DNA of 64,000 nucleotides from Promicromonospora thailandica (GTDB lineage Bacteria; Actinomycetota; Actinomycetes; Actinomycetales; Cellulomonadaceae), in contig NZ_JAMTCS010000006.1 in NCBI RefSeq assembly GCF_024171955.1, positions 124,001 through 188,000 of the forward strand, given 5' to 3'. Each line of letters starts with the position of its first letter. Within the stretch, counting starts at the first letter, position 1. The notes under the pieces are model-generated. The model saw only the letters and a program-made list of their open reading frames with translations, was not told where the DNA came from and searched no databases. Position numbers and translations under genes: made by a program. Shown here in pieces: positions 55,125-63,650 of this stretch.

Positions 55125-55975
55125 CCGGCCTCCTGCAGCTCACGGTGGGCGGCGAGGCTCCGGTCGAACAGGCCGCGCAGCGCGTCGGCGTCGACGTCCT
55201 GGAACGAGACGCCCACCGTGTGCAGGGCGTCGCGCCAGTCGTCGTAGCGTGTGACCTCGGTGCGGTCGATCGTGTCGGCCTTGCGCGTGAACACGCAGCC
55301 CCGGAGCGCCTCCACGGCGTCGGGCAGACGGTGCTGCGCGATGAGGTGGCTCGTGTACGGGCCGCCGTCCGGGTCGGTCAGGCGGTGGTGCGACGCCTCC
55401 GCCTGGCCGGGTGCGAGCTCCTCGTCGATGATCTCCGCGCCGGTGTAGCTGCCCTTGGGGTCGTGGAAGAACGTCCACTCGCCGTCGCGCACTTCCAGGC
55501 GGTAGGTGAACGGGCCCTGTCGGTACTCGCCGGTGACCAGGGGGAGCGGCGCGTGGATGCCGTCGCCGCAGCCGACGTCGGGGTACCAGATGCCGCCCGG
55601 GTTCTCGTCGGTGGGCAGGCCGCGGACGGTGAGCGCGAGGTGCTCGACGCGCCGGTCCCGCCGTCCTTCCTCCGAGCCCCAGGGGTAGCCCCAGGCTGGC
55701 ACAACGTTGAATCCGAGCTCGCGGAGCACCAGGGTCAGCAGGCCGTTGTGGTGGAAGCAGTAGCCGGCGTTGCCGCCGGCCGCGACCCGAGCCAGCGTCG
55801 TCGCCGCGTCGATGTCCGGGGCGGCGCCCAGCACCGCGCCCAGGTTCTCGTAGGGGATCTGCTCGATGTGCCGTTGGTGGATCGCTGTCAGCGTCTCGAC
55901 CGTCGCCGGGGGTCGTTCGTCCAGACCCAGCCTGGCGAGGTAGGCCGTCACGCCCGTCTCCTGACCTGCGTTCAT
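55121..55975 (-). CDS. nat: Arylamine N-acetyltransferase
   Basis: A 284-residue acetyltransferase of the NAT family, moving acetyl from acetyl-CoA to arylamines, hydrazines or related natural substrates by a Cys-His-Asp triad. The Cys is in GGNAGYCFHHNGLL (usual form RGGxCFExN, here slightly altered), the His in RVEHLALTV and the Asp in YPDVGCGDG. Length is typical. Actinobacterial NATs can also act in ansamycin-type amide formation, but no such cluster is here. Confidence 0.92.
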   Translation of the reverse strand: MNAGQETGVTAYLARLGLDERPPATVETLTAIHQRHIEQIPYENLGAVLGAAPDIDAATTLARVAAGGNAGYCFHHNGLLTLVLRELGFNVVPAWGYPWGSEEGRRDRRVEHLALTVRGLPTDENPGGIWYPDVGCGDGIHAPLPLVTGEYRQGPFTYRLEVRDGEWTFFHDPKGSYTGAEIIDEELAPGQAEASHHRLTDPDGGPYTSHLIAQHRLPDAVEALRGCVFTRKADTIDRTEVTRYDDWRDALHTVGVSFQDVDADALRGLFDRSLAAHRELQEAG

Positions 55976-56036
55976 GGCCAGCGAGCGTAGACCAGGCCCG
56001 GCCCGGGTCGCATCGATAACCCGCTAGGGTTCGGGC

Positions 56037-56519
56037 GTGGACGTTTGGGGAGAAGTTCTTGTCGGTGTCGCCATCTTCGTGGGGCTGATCGGCATCGTGG
56101 TCCAGGTGCTGCCGGGCGCCGTGCTGGTGCTGGGCGGCATCCTCGTGTGGGCCATCTTCACGGGAGGTGTCGAGGCCTGGGTGGTCTTCGGCATCGCCGC
56201 CGCCGCGATCGCGGTGGCCGAGGTGGCGCAGTGGCTGCTCGCCGGGAAGCACCTGCGCAAGGCGAACCTGCCGTGGGTGACGCTCGCGGTCGGCGGCATC
56301 GCGGGCATCATCGGGTTCTTCGTGGTGCCGGTGGTCGGCCTGTTCCTCTTCTTCGTGGGCGCGATCTTCCTGCTGGAGTGGGCGCGCCACAAGGAGGTGC
56401 CCGCGGCCTGGGCCTCCACCAAGGCGGCGGTCCAGGCCACGCTGATCACCATCGGCGTGCAGCTCATCGGCTCCCTGATCGCCGCGGCCGCCTGGGTGAT
56501 CGGCCTCTTCTTCACGTGA
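56037..56519 (+). CDS. DUF456 family membrane protein
   Basis: A 160-residue protein with four or five TM helices and the Gly-rich pattern of DUF456: VGLIGIVVQVLPGAVLVLGG near the N-terminus, then GIAGIIGFFVVPVVGLFLFF and a final helix. The GTG start is at 56037. No function is known for the family. It is alone, ending before a large hairpin shared with the convergent thioesterase gene. Confidence 0.82.
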   Translation: MDVWGEVLVGVAIFVGLIGIVVQVLPGAVLVLGGILVWAIFTGGVEAWVVFGIAAAAIAVAEVAQWLLAGKHLRKANLPWVTLAVGGIAGIIGFFVVPVVGLFLFFVGAIFLLEWARHKEVPAAWASTKAAVQATLITIGVQLIGSLIAAAAWVIGLFFT

Positions 56520-56549
56520 CCTGACGCGGGCGGGCGACCGCGCCACACG

Positions 56550-56631
56550 CGAGGGTGCGCCGCTACCCAGCGATTGTGCCCAGATCCAGCACGGGTTTCG
56601 GGCGCAATCGCTGGGTAGCGGCGCACCCTCG
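56550..56631. terminator. Very long hairpin between convergent genes
   Basis: Arms of 32 bp (56550-56581 and 56600-56631) match at 31 of 32 positions around an 18-base loop. It lies between the DUF456 stop and the convergent thioesterase stop. The arm sequence is unrelated to families A and B. Confidence 0.75.
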
Positions 56632-56665
56632 TTTGGGGTCCGGGCCACGCCCCCGCGCGTCCCGG

Positions 56666-57229
56666 TCAGGGCTGCGGGATGTCGAAGATCAGCAGCGTGC
56701 TCGTCGCCGTCGCCACCACCGCGCCGGTCGCGTCCCGCACCACGGCCTCCGTGAAGCCGACGCGCGAGCCCGCCTTGACCACGGTGCCCTCCGCGGTGAG
56801 CGCCGCACCGGCCCCGCGTACGGCCTTGAGGTAGTTGACCTTGATCTCCACCGACGTGTAGCCCTTGCCCGCCGGCAGCACCGACTGGATGGCGCAGCCG
56901 CACACCGTGTCCAGCAGCGTGCACAGCACGCCGCCGTGGATGGTGCCGATCGGGTTGAACCCCGACTCGTCGGGCGTGCACGTGAACGTGACCCGCCCCT
57001 CCTCGACCTCGTCGATGTCCAGGCCGAAGTGCGTGGTGATGGGCGGCGGCGGGATGACGCCGTCGCGCAGCCTGCGCAGGAACTCGACGCCGGCCATGGT
57101 GGGGGCCTGCGCGGCGATCTGCAGGGGGTCGTACCAGGTCAGCTCGCGGGTGCGCGGCTCGCCCCAGGACTCGGGTGCGTCGTCCGGCCCGGGGGTGGCC
57201 GGTGCGGAGGTCTGCTGTGTGTCGGACAT
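56666..57229 (-). CDS. PaaI-like hotdog-fold thioesterase
   Basis: A 187-residue acyl-CoA thioesterase-like protein. The hotdog core reads FNPIGTIHGGVLCTLLDTVC, with the HGG loop of the PaaI subgroup, then YTSVEIKVNYLKAV and GSRVGFTEAVVRDATGAVVA. It likely hydrolyses aryl- or acyl-CoA, with the substrate unknown. The N-terminal 55 residues are less conserved. The ATG at 57229 faces the divergent S9 peptidase gene 24 bases away, so the two promoters overlap. Confidence 0.88.
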   Translation of the reverse strand: MSDTQQTSAPATPGPDDAPESWGEPRTRELTWYDPLQIAAQAPTMAGVEFLRRLRDGVIPPPPITTHFGLDIDEVEEGRVTFTCTPDESGFNPIGTIHGGVLCTLLDTVCGCAIQSVLPAGKGYTSVEIKVNYLKAVRGAGAALTAEGTVVKAGSRVGFTEAVVRDATGAVVATATSTLLIFDIPQP

Positions 57230-57253
57230 GTTCGCAAGGGTAATGTCCGGGAC

Positions 57254-59236
57254 ATGCAGGCAGCCGACCTCCCCCTCGTCCGCAGCGTCTCCCGCCCCGC
57301 CGTGCACCCCGACGGCACCTGGGCCGCCGTGTCGGTCACGCGACCGGACCTGGACGCCGACGCCACGGTGGGCCAGCTCTGGCGCGTACCGCTCACCGGC
57401 GACGGCGAGCCCCGCCGCCTCACCCGCGGCTTCCGCGACACCGAGCCCCGCTTCTCGCCCGACGGCGCCCTGGTCGCCTTCCTGCGCGCGGAGCCCCAGG
57501 CGGCACCGCAGCTCTGGGTGCTGCCGGTCGACGGCGGCGAGGCCGTGCGCGTCACGGACCGCACGCTCGGCGTCGGCGACTTCCGCTGGTCGCCCGACGG
57601 CGCGCGGCTCGCGTTCCTGAGCCGCGAGCCGGAGGCCGGCCGGTACGGCTCGGTCGAGGGCATCGCGCCCGCCGCGGAGGGCCCGCGGCGCATCACGGGC
57701 TGGAGCTGGACCCGCAACGGCCTGGGCTATCACGCCGACCGCCCGCAGCACGCCTACGTGGTCGACGTGCCCGACGTCGCCGCCGAGCCCGTGGTGCAGC
57801 CGGTCGCCACGCCGGAGGGCCCGGCCGAGCCCCGCCCCGCCGTCCCCGAGGCGCGCCGGGTGACCACCCACGACGTCGACCACAGCGACCTCGCCTTCAC
57901 GCCCGACGGGGCGGCGCTGGGCGTCGTCGCGGAGCGCGAGCAGGGTCAGGGGCAGGCGTTCCGCGGCGTCGTGCGCGTGCTGCCGCTCAACGGGTCGGGC
58001 GGCGGCGCGGCCGACGTCGACCTCGGCACGTTGAACCCGCACGCGATCGCGTTCGGTCCGGGCGGCGAGCTGTACGTCGTCGGGCAGGACCTCGGCCCCG
58101 CGGGCAAGGACTTCGTGGCCCGCAACGACGCGCTGTACGTGCTGTCCGCCTGGGCCGACCCGGAGCCGCGCCGCCTCACCGACCCGGAGACGCAGACGGT
58201 GGGCGGCCAGCCCGTCCCGCTGCCGGACGGCGGCGTGCTGCTCACCCTCGAGACGCGCGGCACGCAGCAGCTCGTCCGGGTGGACGACGACGGGTCCACA
58301 ACCCAGCTGACCAGCGGAGACGTCGTCGTGTCGGGGTACGGGACCGCGGGCGGGACCTTCGTCGTCGTCTACGGGGACCCGGGCACGTACGGCGACGTGG
58401 GCGTCGTGACCGACGGCGGCCTGCGCCGCGTCACCGACTTCTCCGCCCCGCTGCGCGCCACCGGGATCGTCACCCCGAAGGAGCTGACCGTGACCGGTCG
58501 CGACGGCTACCCGGTGCACGGCTGGGTGGCCGTGCCCGAGGGAACCGGCACCCACCCCACGCTGCTCATGATCCACGGCGGCCCCTACGCGTCCTACACC
58601 ACCGCCCTGTTCGACGAGACGCAGGTGCTGGTCGACGCGGGGTACGCCGTCGTCTACTGCAACCCCCGCGGGTCGTCGGGCTACGGGCAGGCGCACGGCC
58701 GCGCGATCCGGCAGGCGATGGGCACGGTGGACCTGCACGACGTGCTCGACTTCCTCGACGGCGCGATCGCCGCCGACGGGCGCCTGGATGCCGGCCGCGT
58801 GGGCGTGCTCGGCGGCTCGTACGGCGGGTACCTCACGGCGTGGACCATCGCGCACGACCACCGGTTCGCCGGGGCGGTCGTGGAGCGCGGGTTCCTCGAC
58901 CCGGAGACCTTCTTCGGCACCAGCGACATCGGCTCGTTCTTCGGGCTGGAGTACGTGGGGGAGACGCCCGAGCAGGTGGCGGCGCAGTCGCCGCAGGCCG
59001 TCGTCGGCCAGGTGACGACGCCGACGCTCGTGCTGCACTCCGAGCTCGACCTGCGCTGCCCGCTGTCCCAGGCGGAGCGCTACTACTCGGCGCTGAAGCG
59101 GCACGGCGTCGAGACCGAGCTCGTGGTCTTCCCGGGCGAAAACCATGAGCTGTCCCGCGCGGGCCGGCCGCGGCACCGCAAGCAGCGGTTCGAGATCATC
59201 CTCGACTGGTGGCAGCGGTACCTGCCGGTCGGATGA
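57254..59236 (+). CDS. S9 family prolyl oligopeptidase-type peptidase
   Basis: A 660-residue serine peptidase of the acylaminoacyl-peptidase/DPP subgroup. Residues about 1-400 form the beta-propeller (repeated SPDG-type blades, e.g. RFSPDGALVAFL, RWSPDGARLAFL). The C-terminal alpha/beta-hydrolase domain has LLMIHGGPYASY, CNPRGSSGYGQAHG, the nucleophile GVLGGSYGGYL (Ser about 520), the Asp in HSELDLRCPLSQAE and the His in PGENHELSRAGRP. There is no signal peptide, so it should act on short peptides in the cytosol. Confidence 0.94.
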   Translation: MQAADLPLVRSVSRPAVHPDGTWAAVSVTRPDLDADATVGQLWRVPLTGDGEPRRLTRGFRDTEPRFSPDGALVAFLRAEPQAAPQLWVLPVDGGEAVRVTDRTLGVGDFRWSPDGARLAFLSREPEAGRYGSVEGIAPAAEGPRRITGWSWTRNGLGYHADRPQHAYVVDVPDVAAEPVVQPVATPEGPAEPRPAVPEARRVTTHDVDHSDLAFTPDGAALGVVAEREQGQGQAFRGVVRVLPLNGSGGGAADVDLGTLNPHAIAFGPGGELYVVGQDLGPAGKDFVARNDALYVLSAWADPEPRRLTDPETQTVGGQPVPLPDGGVLLTLETRGTQQLVRVDDDGSTTQLTSGDVVVSGYGTAGGTFVVVYGDPGTYGDVGVVTDGGLRRVTDFSAPLRATGIVTPKELTVTGRDGYPVHGWVAVPEGTGTHPTLLMIHGGPYASYTTALFDETQVLVDAGYAVVYCNPRGSSGYGQAHGRAIRQAMGTVDLHDVLDFLDGAIAADGRLDAGRVGVLGGSYGGYLTAWTIAHDHRFAGAVVERGFLDPETFFGTSDIGSFFGLEYVGETPEQVAAQSPQAVVGQVTTPTLVLHSELDLRCPLSQAERYYSALKRHGVETELVVFPGENHELSRAGRPRHRKQRFEIILDWWQRYLPVG

Positions 59237-59249
59237 GAGCATCGTTGCC

Positions 59250-59726
59250 GTGCGCATCATCATCACGCCCCTCACCCAGCTCGACGTCGTGATCGCCTAC
59301 GGGGTCTGGAAGCTGCGCCAGGACGTCTTCGTGGTCGAGCAGGACTGTCCCTACGAGGACCTCGACGGGCGTGACCTCGAGCCCACGACCATGCAGGTGG
59401 TGATGCTCGGCGAGGCGGCACCCGACTCCGTGTCCGACGGCGGGACGCGTGTGCTCGGCACCGCTCGCGTGCTGGACGACGGCGACGTGTGGCGCATCGG
59501 CCGCGTCGCGCTGGTCAAGGGCGCGCGGGGGCGCGGGCTGTCCGACGAGGTGATGCGCGCGGCGCTGAAGTACGTGGAGGACTCCGGCGACCGGCGCGAC
59601 GTGGTGCTGGACGCCCAGTCGCCCCTGACGCGCTGGTACGGCAAGCACGGGTTCGAGCCGGACGGCGCCGAGTTCCTGGAGGACGGCATCCCGCACACCC
59701 CGATGCGCCTCCGCCGGGCGATGTGA
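59250..59726 (+). CDS. ElaA-type GNAT acetyltransferase
   Basis: A 158-residue GNAT protein matching the ElaA group: LDVVIAYGVWKLRQDVFVVE and QDCPYEDLDGRDLEPTT. The acetyl-CoA loop reads GRVALVKGARGRGLSDEVM and the end YGKHGFEPDGAEFLEDGIPH. The GTG at 59250 starts 14 bases after the peptidase stop, so it probably shares that transcript. The acceptor is unknown. Confidence 0.87.
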   Translation: MRIIITPLTQLDVVIAYGVWKLRQDVFVVEQDCPYEDLDGRDLEPTTMQVVMLGEAAPDSVSDGGTRVLGTARVLDDGDVWRIGRVALVKGARGRGLSDEVMRAALKYVEDSGDRRDVVLDAQSPLTRWYGKHGFEPDGAEFLEDGIPHTPMRLRRAM

Positions 59727-59740
59727 TGCCGTAGGCCCCG

Positions 59741-59808
59741 CGAGATCGGTCAGTTGCCTCGAGATCGGTCCATCGATCGACCGATCTCGGGGCAACTGAC
59801 CGATCTCG
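59741..59808. terminator. Long hairpin (family B) after the ElaA gene
   Basis: Arms of 30 bp (59741-59770 and 59779-59808) match at 29 of 30 positions around loop CATCGATC. Each arm contains GAGATCGGTC twice. The inner block TTGCCTCGAGATCGGTC is shared with the hairpin at 34549-34616. It lies 14 bases after the ElaA stop. Confidence 0.74.
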
Positions 59809-59884
59809 GCTGCCCGGGCCGTCAGGTGGTGGCGGTTGAAAAATGACAGGACCCGGTTGGGTGGGCGGGCATAGCGTCGGCCGC

Positions 59885-60691
59885 GTGACCGATGACGCGA
59901 ACACCACCGACCCGTTGCCGGACGACCCTGCCGACGGCGCGTTCCCCGAGAGCGTCGCCGCCGGGTACGACGGACCGGGCGGCGCCAACGCCGCCGAGGT
60001 CGTAGGGCCGGTGGTGGACCTGCTGGCCGAGCTGGCCGACGGCGGCCCCGTGCTGGAGCTCGCCGTAGGCACGGGACGCATTGCGGCGCCGCTGGCGGCC
60101 CGGGGCCTCCGGGTGGGCGGCATCGAGCTCAGCCGGGCGATGGCCCGCCGCGTCGCCGACAAGCCGGGCGGCGCCGCCGTGGGGGTGACCCTCGGCGACA
60201 TGACCACCACGCGCTTCGACGCGTTCGACGACGTGGCGCCGGGCGACTTCGCCCTGGCCTACCTGGTCTTCAACACGATCAGCAACGTGACCACGCAGAA
60301 CGGTCAGGTCGACGTGTTCCGCAACGCCGCGGCACACCTGCGGCCCGGCGGCCTGTTCCTGATCGAGGTCGGCGTGCCGGACCTGCGGCGGCTCCCGCCC
60401 GGCCAGGACACCGTCCCCTACGCCGTGACGCCCGACGGGCAGGGTGGCGGCTACGTGGGCTTCGACCGGTACGACGTCGCCACCCAGCTGTTCACCTCCA
60501 ACCACGTGACGGTGGCGCCGGACGGCACGGGCCGGTTCTGGACCGTGCCGTTCCGGTACGCCTGGCCGGCCGAGATGGACCTCATGGCGCGTATCGCCGG
60601 CCTGCGCCTGCGGCACCGCTGGTCGGACTGGGACCGCGCACCGTTCGACGCGGACTCCGTGCAGCACGTCTCGGTGTGGGAGAAGGCCTAG
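59885..60691 (+). CDS. Class I SAM-dependent methyltransferase
   Basis: About 268 residues with a Rossmann methyltransferase core. Motif I is PVLELAVGTGRIAAPLAARG, motif II VGGIELSRAMARRV, and the later acidic and aromatic motifs are DFALAYLVFNTISNV and HLRPGGLFLIEVG. The substrate is unknown. GTG 59885 fits the start of conserved sequence; ATG 59843 is an alternative and neither has a strong ribosome site. It follows a hairpin, so it has its own promoter. It is convergent with the sugar transferase gene. Confidence 0.85.
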   Translation: MTDDANTTDPLPDDPADGAFPESVAAGYDGPGGANAAEVVGPVVDLLAELADGGPVLELAVGTGRIAAPLAARGLRVGGIELSRAMARRVADKPGGAAVGVTLGDMTTTRFDAFDDVAPGDFALAYLVFNTISNVTTQNGQVDVFRNAAAHLRPGGLFLIEVGVPDLRRLPPGQDTVPYAVTPDGQGGGYVGFDRYDVATQLFTSNHVTVAPDGTGRFWTVPFRYAWPAEMDLMARIAGLRLRHRWSDWDRAPFDADSVQHVSVWEKA

Positions 60692-60700
60692 GCGTCGCCG

Positions 60701-62275
60701 TCAGTAGGCGCCCCGGCCCGAGACGACGGCGCGGGCGGTGCGCGCCAGGATGAGCACGTCCAGGAAAGGCGTCCAGTTCTCGGCGTAGTACACGTCGAGC
60801 CGTACGGTCTCGTCCCACGGCAGGTCGGACCGCCCGGAGACCTGCCACATCCCCGTCATGCCCGGCTTGACCAGGAGGCGCCGCCGCATGCGCTCGCCGT
60901 ACGCGGCCACCTCGTGCGGCAGGGCCGGGCGCGGCCCCACCAGGCTCATGTGACCCAGGAGCACGTTGACGAGCTGGGGCAGCTCGTCGAGCGAGTACCG
61001 CCGCAGGAACCCGCCCACCCGGGTGACGCGCGGGTCGGAGCGCATCTTGAACAGCGGACCCTCCGCGTCGTTCGCCGTGGTCAGCGCGGCCACCTCCCGG
61101 TCGGCGCCCGTGCGCATGGTGCGGAACTTGATCATCCGGAAGATCTTGCCGCCCCGGCCCACGCGCTCCGAGAGGTAGAACAGCCCGCCCCGGCTGGTCA
61201 GCGCGACAGCGGCCCCCACGGCGACGAGCACCGGCGAGACGAGCACGGTCAGCAGCGCGGCCAGCGACCAGTCCATGGCTTGTTTCACGCGGAACTTGCG
61301 TCCGTCGAAGCGGGGCGAGGCCACGTGCAGCAGCGAGAGACCCGACGCCGGGGTCACGGTGACGCGCTCGACGTCGACGTCGGCCAGCTCCGTGGTGAGC
61401 ATGAGGTCCACGCCCACCCGCTCGAGCTGCCACGCGAGGCGCCGGACCTCGTCAGCCGTGATCGTGTCGGACGTGCTCACCGCGACGGCGCTCGCGCGCA
61501 CCAGGGCCGCGACCTCGCCGACGCGGTCGAGGCCGCCGAGCACGGGCACGCCCGCGACGTCGGCGCCCACCTTGTCGCGGGGGAGGCCGAGGTCGTCGTC
61601 GGCCGGCGTCGCGTCGTCCGACGGCGGCAGGCACGCGCCCACCGCGACGAAACCCTGCTCGGGCGCGCCGTTGAGCCGGCTGACCACCCGCTCGGCCTGC
61701 GCGCGCTCCCCGACCACCAGGACGGCGGTGAGGCCGCCGGTGCCCCGGCGCCGGGCCCGCATCACGCGCTGCCGCCACGCGTACCGCCCGGTCAGCAGCC
61801 CTACGACGCCGAGCGGCACGGCGACCGCCTGCGCGAGCACGTCCCGCAGCTCGACGACGTCGGTGAGCCACGCGATCACGGCGAGCAGGCTCGCGGCGGT
61901 CCACGTGGCGTCCAGCACGCGCTTGTACTCGGCGACGTCGCGGCCGATCACCCGCAGGTCGTACGCCTTGTCGGCGGCCAGGGCCGCGAGCCAGACCGTG
62001 GCGACCACGGCCGGCACCAGGAGCGAGCGCACGGCGCTCGGGGAGCCCGGCGCGCCGAACAGCAGCGTGGAGTCGAGCACGTAGGCGACCACCGCGGAGG
62101 TGGCCACGACCACGGCGTCGGTGATGCGCAGCCGCGCCTGGTAGCGCGCCTGCCACCGGCTGCGGCCGAGCGTGGTCCGAAGATCGTGAAATCCGCGTGC
62201 GGGGCGTTCATTCACCCGGACCCGGCTTTGTGGCGGATGAATCTCGAATTCGCCGTCCAGCGTCTGGCTAGCCAC
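60701..62275 (-). CDS. Polyprenyl-phosphate sugar-1-phosphate transferase (exopolysaccharide initiation)
   Basis: A 524-residue membrane enzyme that starts polysaccharide synthesis by moving a sugar phosphate onto undecaprenyl phosphate. The N-terminal half has four TM helices (about 50-165) and a CoA-binding-like Rossmann part (LTAVLVVGERAQAERVVSRL). The C-terminal catalytic domain shows the membrane re-entrant helix, RMIKFRTMRTGADRE, LRRYSLDELPQLVNVLLG, SLVGPRPALPHEV and KPGMTGMWQVSGRSDLPW, all hallmarks of WbaP/WcaJ-type transferases. The GTG start at 62275 has AAAGGA upstream. It heads the surface-glycan genes at the window's end. Confidence 0.94.
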   Translation of the reverse strand: MASQTLDGEFEIHPPQSRVRVNERPARGFHDLRTTLGRSRWQARYQARLRITDAVVVATSAVVAYVLDSTLLFGAPGSPSAVRSLLVPAVVATVWLAALAADKAYDLRVIGRDVAEYKRVLDATWTAASLLAVIAWLTDVVELRDVLAQAVAVPLGVVGLLTGRYAWRQRVMRARRRGTGGLTAVLVVGERAQAERVVSRLNGAPEQGFVAVGACLPPSDDATPADDDLGLPRDKVGADVAGVPVLGGLDRVGEVAALVRASAVAVSTSDTITADEVRRLAWQLERVGVDLMLTTELADVDVERVTVTPASGLSLLHVASPRFDGRKFRVKQAMDWSLAALLTVLVSPVLVAVGAAVALTSRGGLFYLSERVGRGGKIFRMIKFRTMRTGADREVAALTTANDAEGPLFKMRSDPRVTRVGGFLRRYSLDELPQLVNVLLGHMSLVGPRPALPHEVAAYGERMRRRLLVKPGMTGMWQVSGRSDLPWDETVRLDVYYAENWTPFLDVLILARTARAVVSGRGAY

Positions 62276-62659
62276 GTCGAATCCTTTCTTCCCTCTGTGT
62301 CAAGGGCAGCACCAGTTCGTTTTCGAAAACGGCACGACGGCGCGCCGGATGAGGCCGTGGTGCTCGCACCGGGCCTGGTCAGGGGGGTTGTGGGGCGCTC
62401 CTGGCGCCGCTTTGCTCTCGTCTTTCTCTGAGGTCAATACTAGGAGCGCTGATACATTCTGTCGTTCTGGGTCGTCCCTTTCACCCGAGTGTTCACCCGT
62501 CTCCAGGAAAGGGGCGAAAAAAGCCTCGGTCGCATTCTTCTGGCCCTTATCTCGCGCGGAAAATAAAAGCCGGGGAAGGGGCTGGGACGAGCGCGCGTCA
62601 GCAGATCGGCACGGCCGCCACCGGGTCGGTGGCGGCGTGCCGTGACCTGCTGGACGGAC
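62276..62659. other. Long intergenic region inside the glycan cluster
   Basis: About 384 bases without a credible gene, lower in GC than its flanks. It should hold the promoter of the sugar transferase gene (minus strand). No clear operator, riboswitch or terminator was recognised. Confidence 0.4.
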
Positions 62660-63271
62660 TCAGCCGGCGGACTCCGTCAGGGTGCCGTCGTGCTCCGCGT
62701 ACTCGGCGCCCGTGGCCGGACATCGCCACGTGCCCGGACCCGTGCTCTCCAGGGGCACGCCCGCGCGCCCCACCCAGCGGATCCGCTTGGCGGGCACGCC
62801 GGCCACGAGCGCGAAGTCGGGTACGTCCGCCGTCACGACCGCACCGGCCGCCACGGTGGCCCACCGGCCGATCGTCACCGGCGCCACGCAGACCGCACGG
62901 GCGCCGATCGCGGCTCCCGTGCGCACCGTGACGCCGACGGCGTGCCAGTCGTCGGCGGTCTTGACGGCGCCGTCCGGGGTCACCGCGCGGGGGTAGAGGT
63001 CGTTGGTGAGCACCGCGGCGGGGCCGACGAACACGCCGTCCTCCAGCACGGCCGGCTCGTAGACCAGCGCGTAGTTCTGCAGCTTGCACCCGTCGCCCAC
63101 GCGGACGCCGGGCCCGACGTACGCGCCGCGGCCGACGATGCAGCCGGCGCCCACGACGGCGTCCTCCCGTACCTGGGCGAGGTGCCAGACGGTGGTGCCG
63201 GGGCCCACGGTGGAGCGCGGGTCGACGTCGGCGGTCGGCTCGACGTGGGGCGCGGTCACGGGGGTGCCCAC
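62660..63271 (-). CDS. Left-handed beta-helix acyltransferase (WbpD/WlbB-like)
   Basis: A 203-residue hexapeptide-repeat acetyltransferase. It starts with TVGPGTTVWHLAQVREDAVV and shows GRGAYVGPGVRVGDGCKLQN, FVGPAAVLTNDLYPRAV and DVPDFALVAGVPAKRIRWVG, as in enzymes that N-acetylate UDP-3-amino sugars for surface polysaccharides. A short C-terminal tail with a single Cys (GTWRCPATGAEY) follows. It is four bases from the acyl carrier protein gene and clearly co-transcribed. Confidence 0.87.
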   Translation of the reverse strand: MGTPVTAPHVEPTADVDPRSTVGPGTTVWHLAQVREDAVVGAGCIVGRGAYVGPGVRVGDGCKLQNYALVYEPAVLEDGVFVGPAAVLTNDLYPRAVTPDGAVKTADDWHAVGVTVRTGAAIGARAVCVAPVTIGRWATVAAGAVVTADVPDFALVAGVPAKRIRWVGRAGVPLESTGPGTWRCPATGAEYAEHDGTLTESAG

Positions 63272-63274
63272 GGC

Positions 63275-63580
63275 TCAGCGCACCCGGTCGCGGACGTAGT
63301 CGTGCAGGCTGCCCGCCGTCTCCAGCAGGCCGCCGCCGAGGTCCTCCTCGTCGACCGTGATGCCGAACCGGTCCTCGACCGCGGTCACGAGCTCCAGCAC
63401 GGCGAGCGAGTCCAGCTCCGGCAGCGTGCCGAACAGCGGGGTGGCGGCGTCGAACGTGCCGACGCGGTCCTCGATGCCGAGCGTCGTGCCGAGCACGTCC
63501 AGCACGTCGGCGAGCGTCACGCCCGCCTCCGCGGACGCCTCGGTGGTGGTGGCCGGTCCGGTGGTGGTGTCGCTGCTCAT
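63275..63580 (-). CDS. Acyl carrier protein
   Basis: A 101-residue carrier protein. The phosphopantetheine Ser is in LPELDSLAVLELVTAVEDRF (DSL motif). The four-helix ACP pattern is complete and an extra Thr/Ala-rich N-terminus of about 20 residues precedes it. It lies between a PLP decarboxylase and an acyltransferase gene in a glycan cluster, as in clusters that pair an ACP with an acyl-CoA ligase and a decarboxylase. What it carries is unknown. The ATG has GGAGAAGG upstream. Confidence 0.87.
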   Translation of the reverse strand: MSSDTTTGPATTTEASAEAGVTLADVLDVLGTTLGIEDRVGTFDAATPLFGTLPELDSLAVLELVTAVEDRFGITVDEEDLGGGLLETAGSLHDYVRDRVR

Positions 63581-63650
63581 CCTTCTCCCCTGTCTGATGT
63601 GCGGTCTGATGTACGGGTGGTGCGCGGGTGGTTCGGTTCGGTGGCGGCGC

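Noticed and set aside
62349-62645. Plus-strand 98-codon frame in the glycan intergenic region
   Set aside because: No ribosome site or family resemblance, and a composition typical of non-coding sequence.
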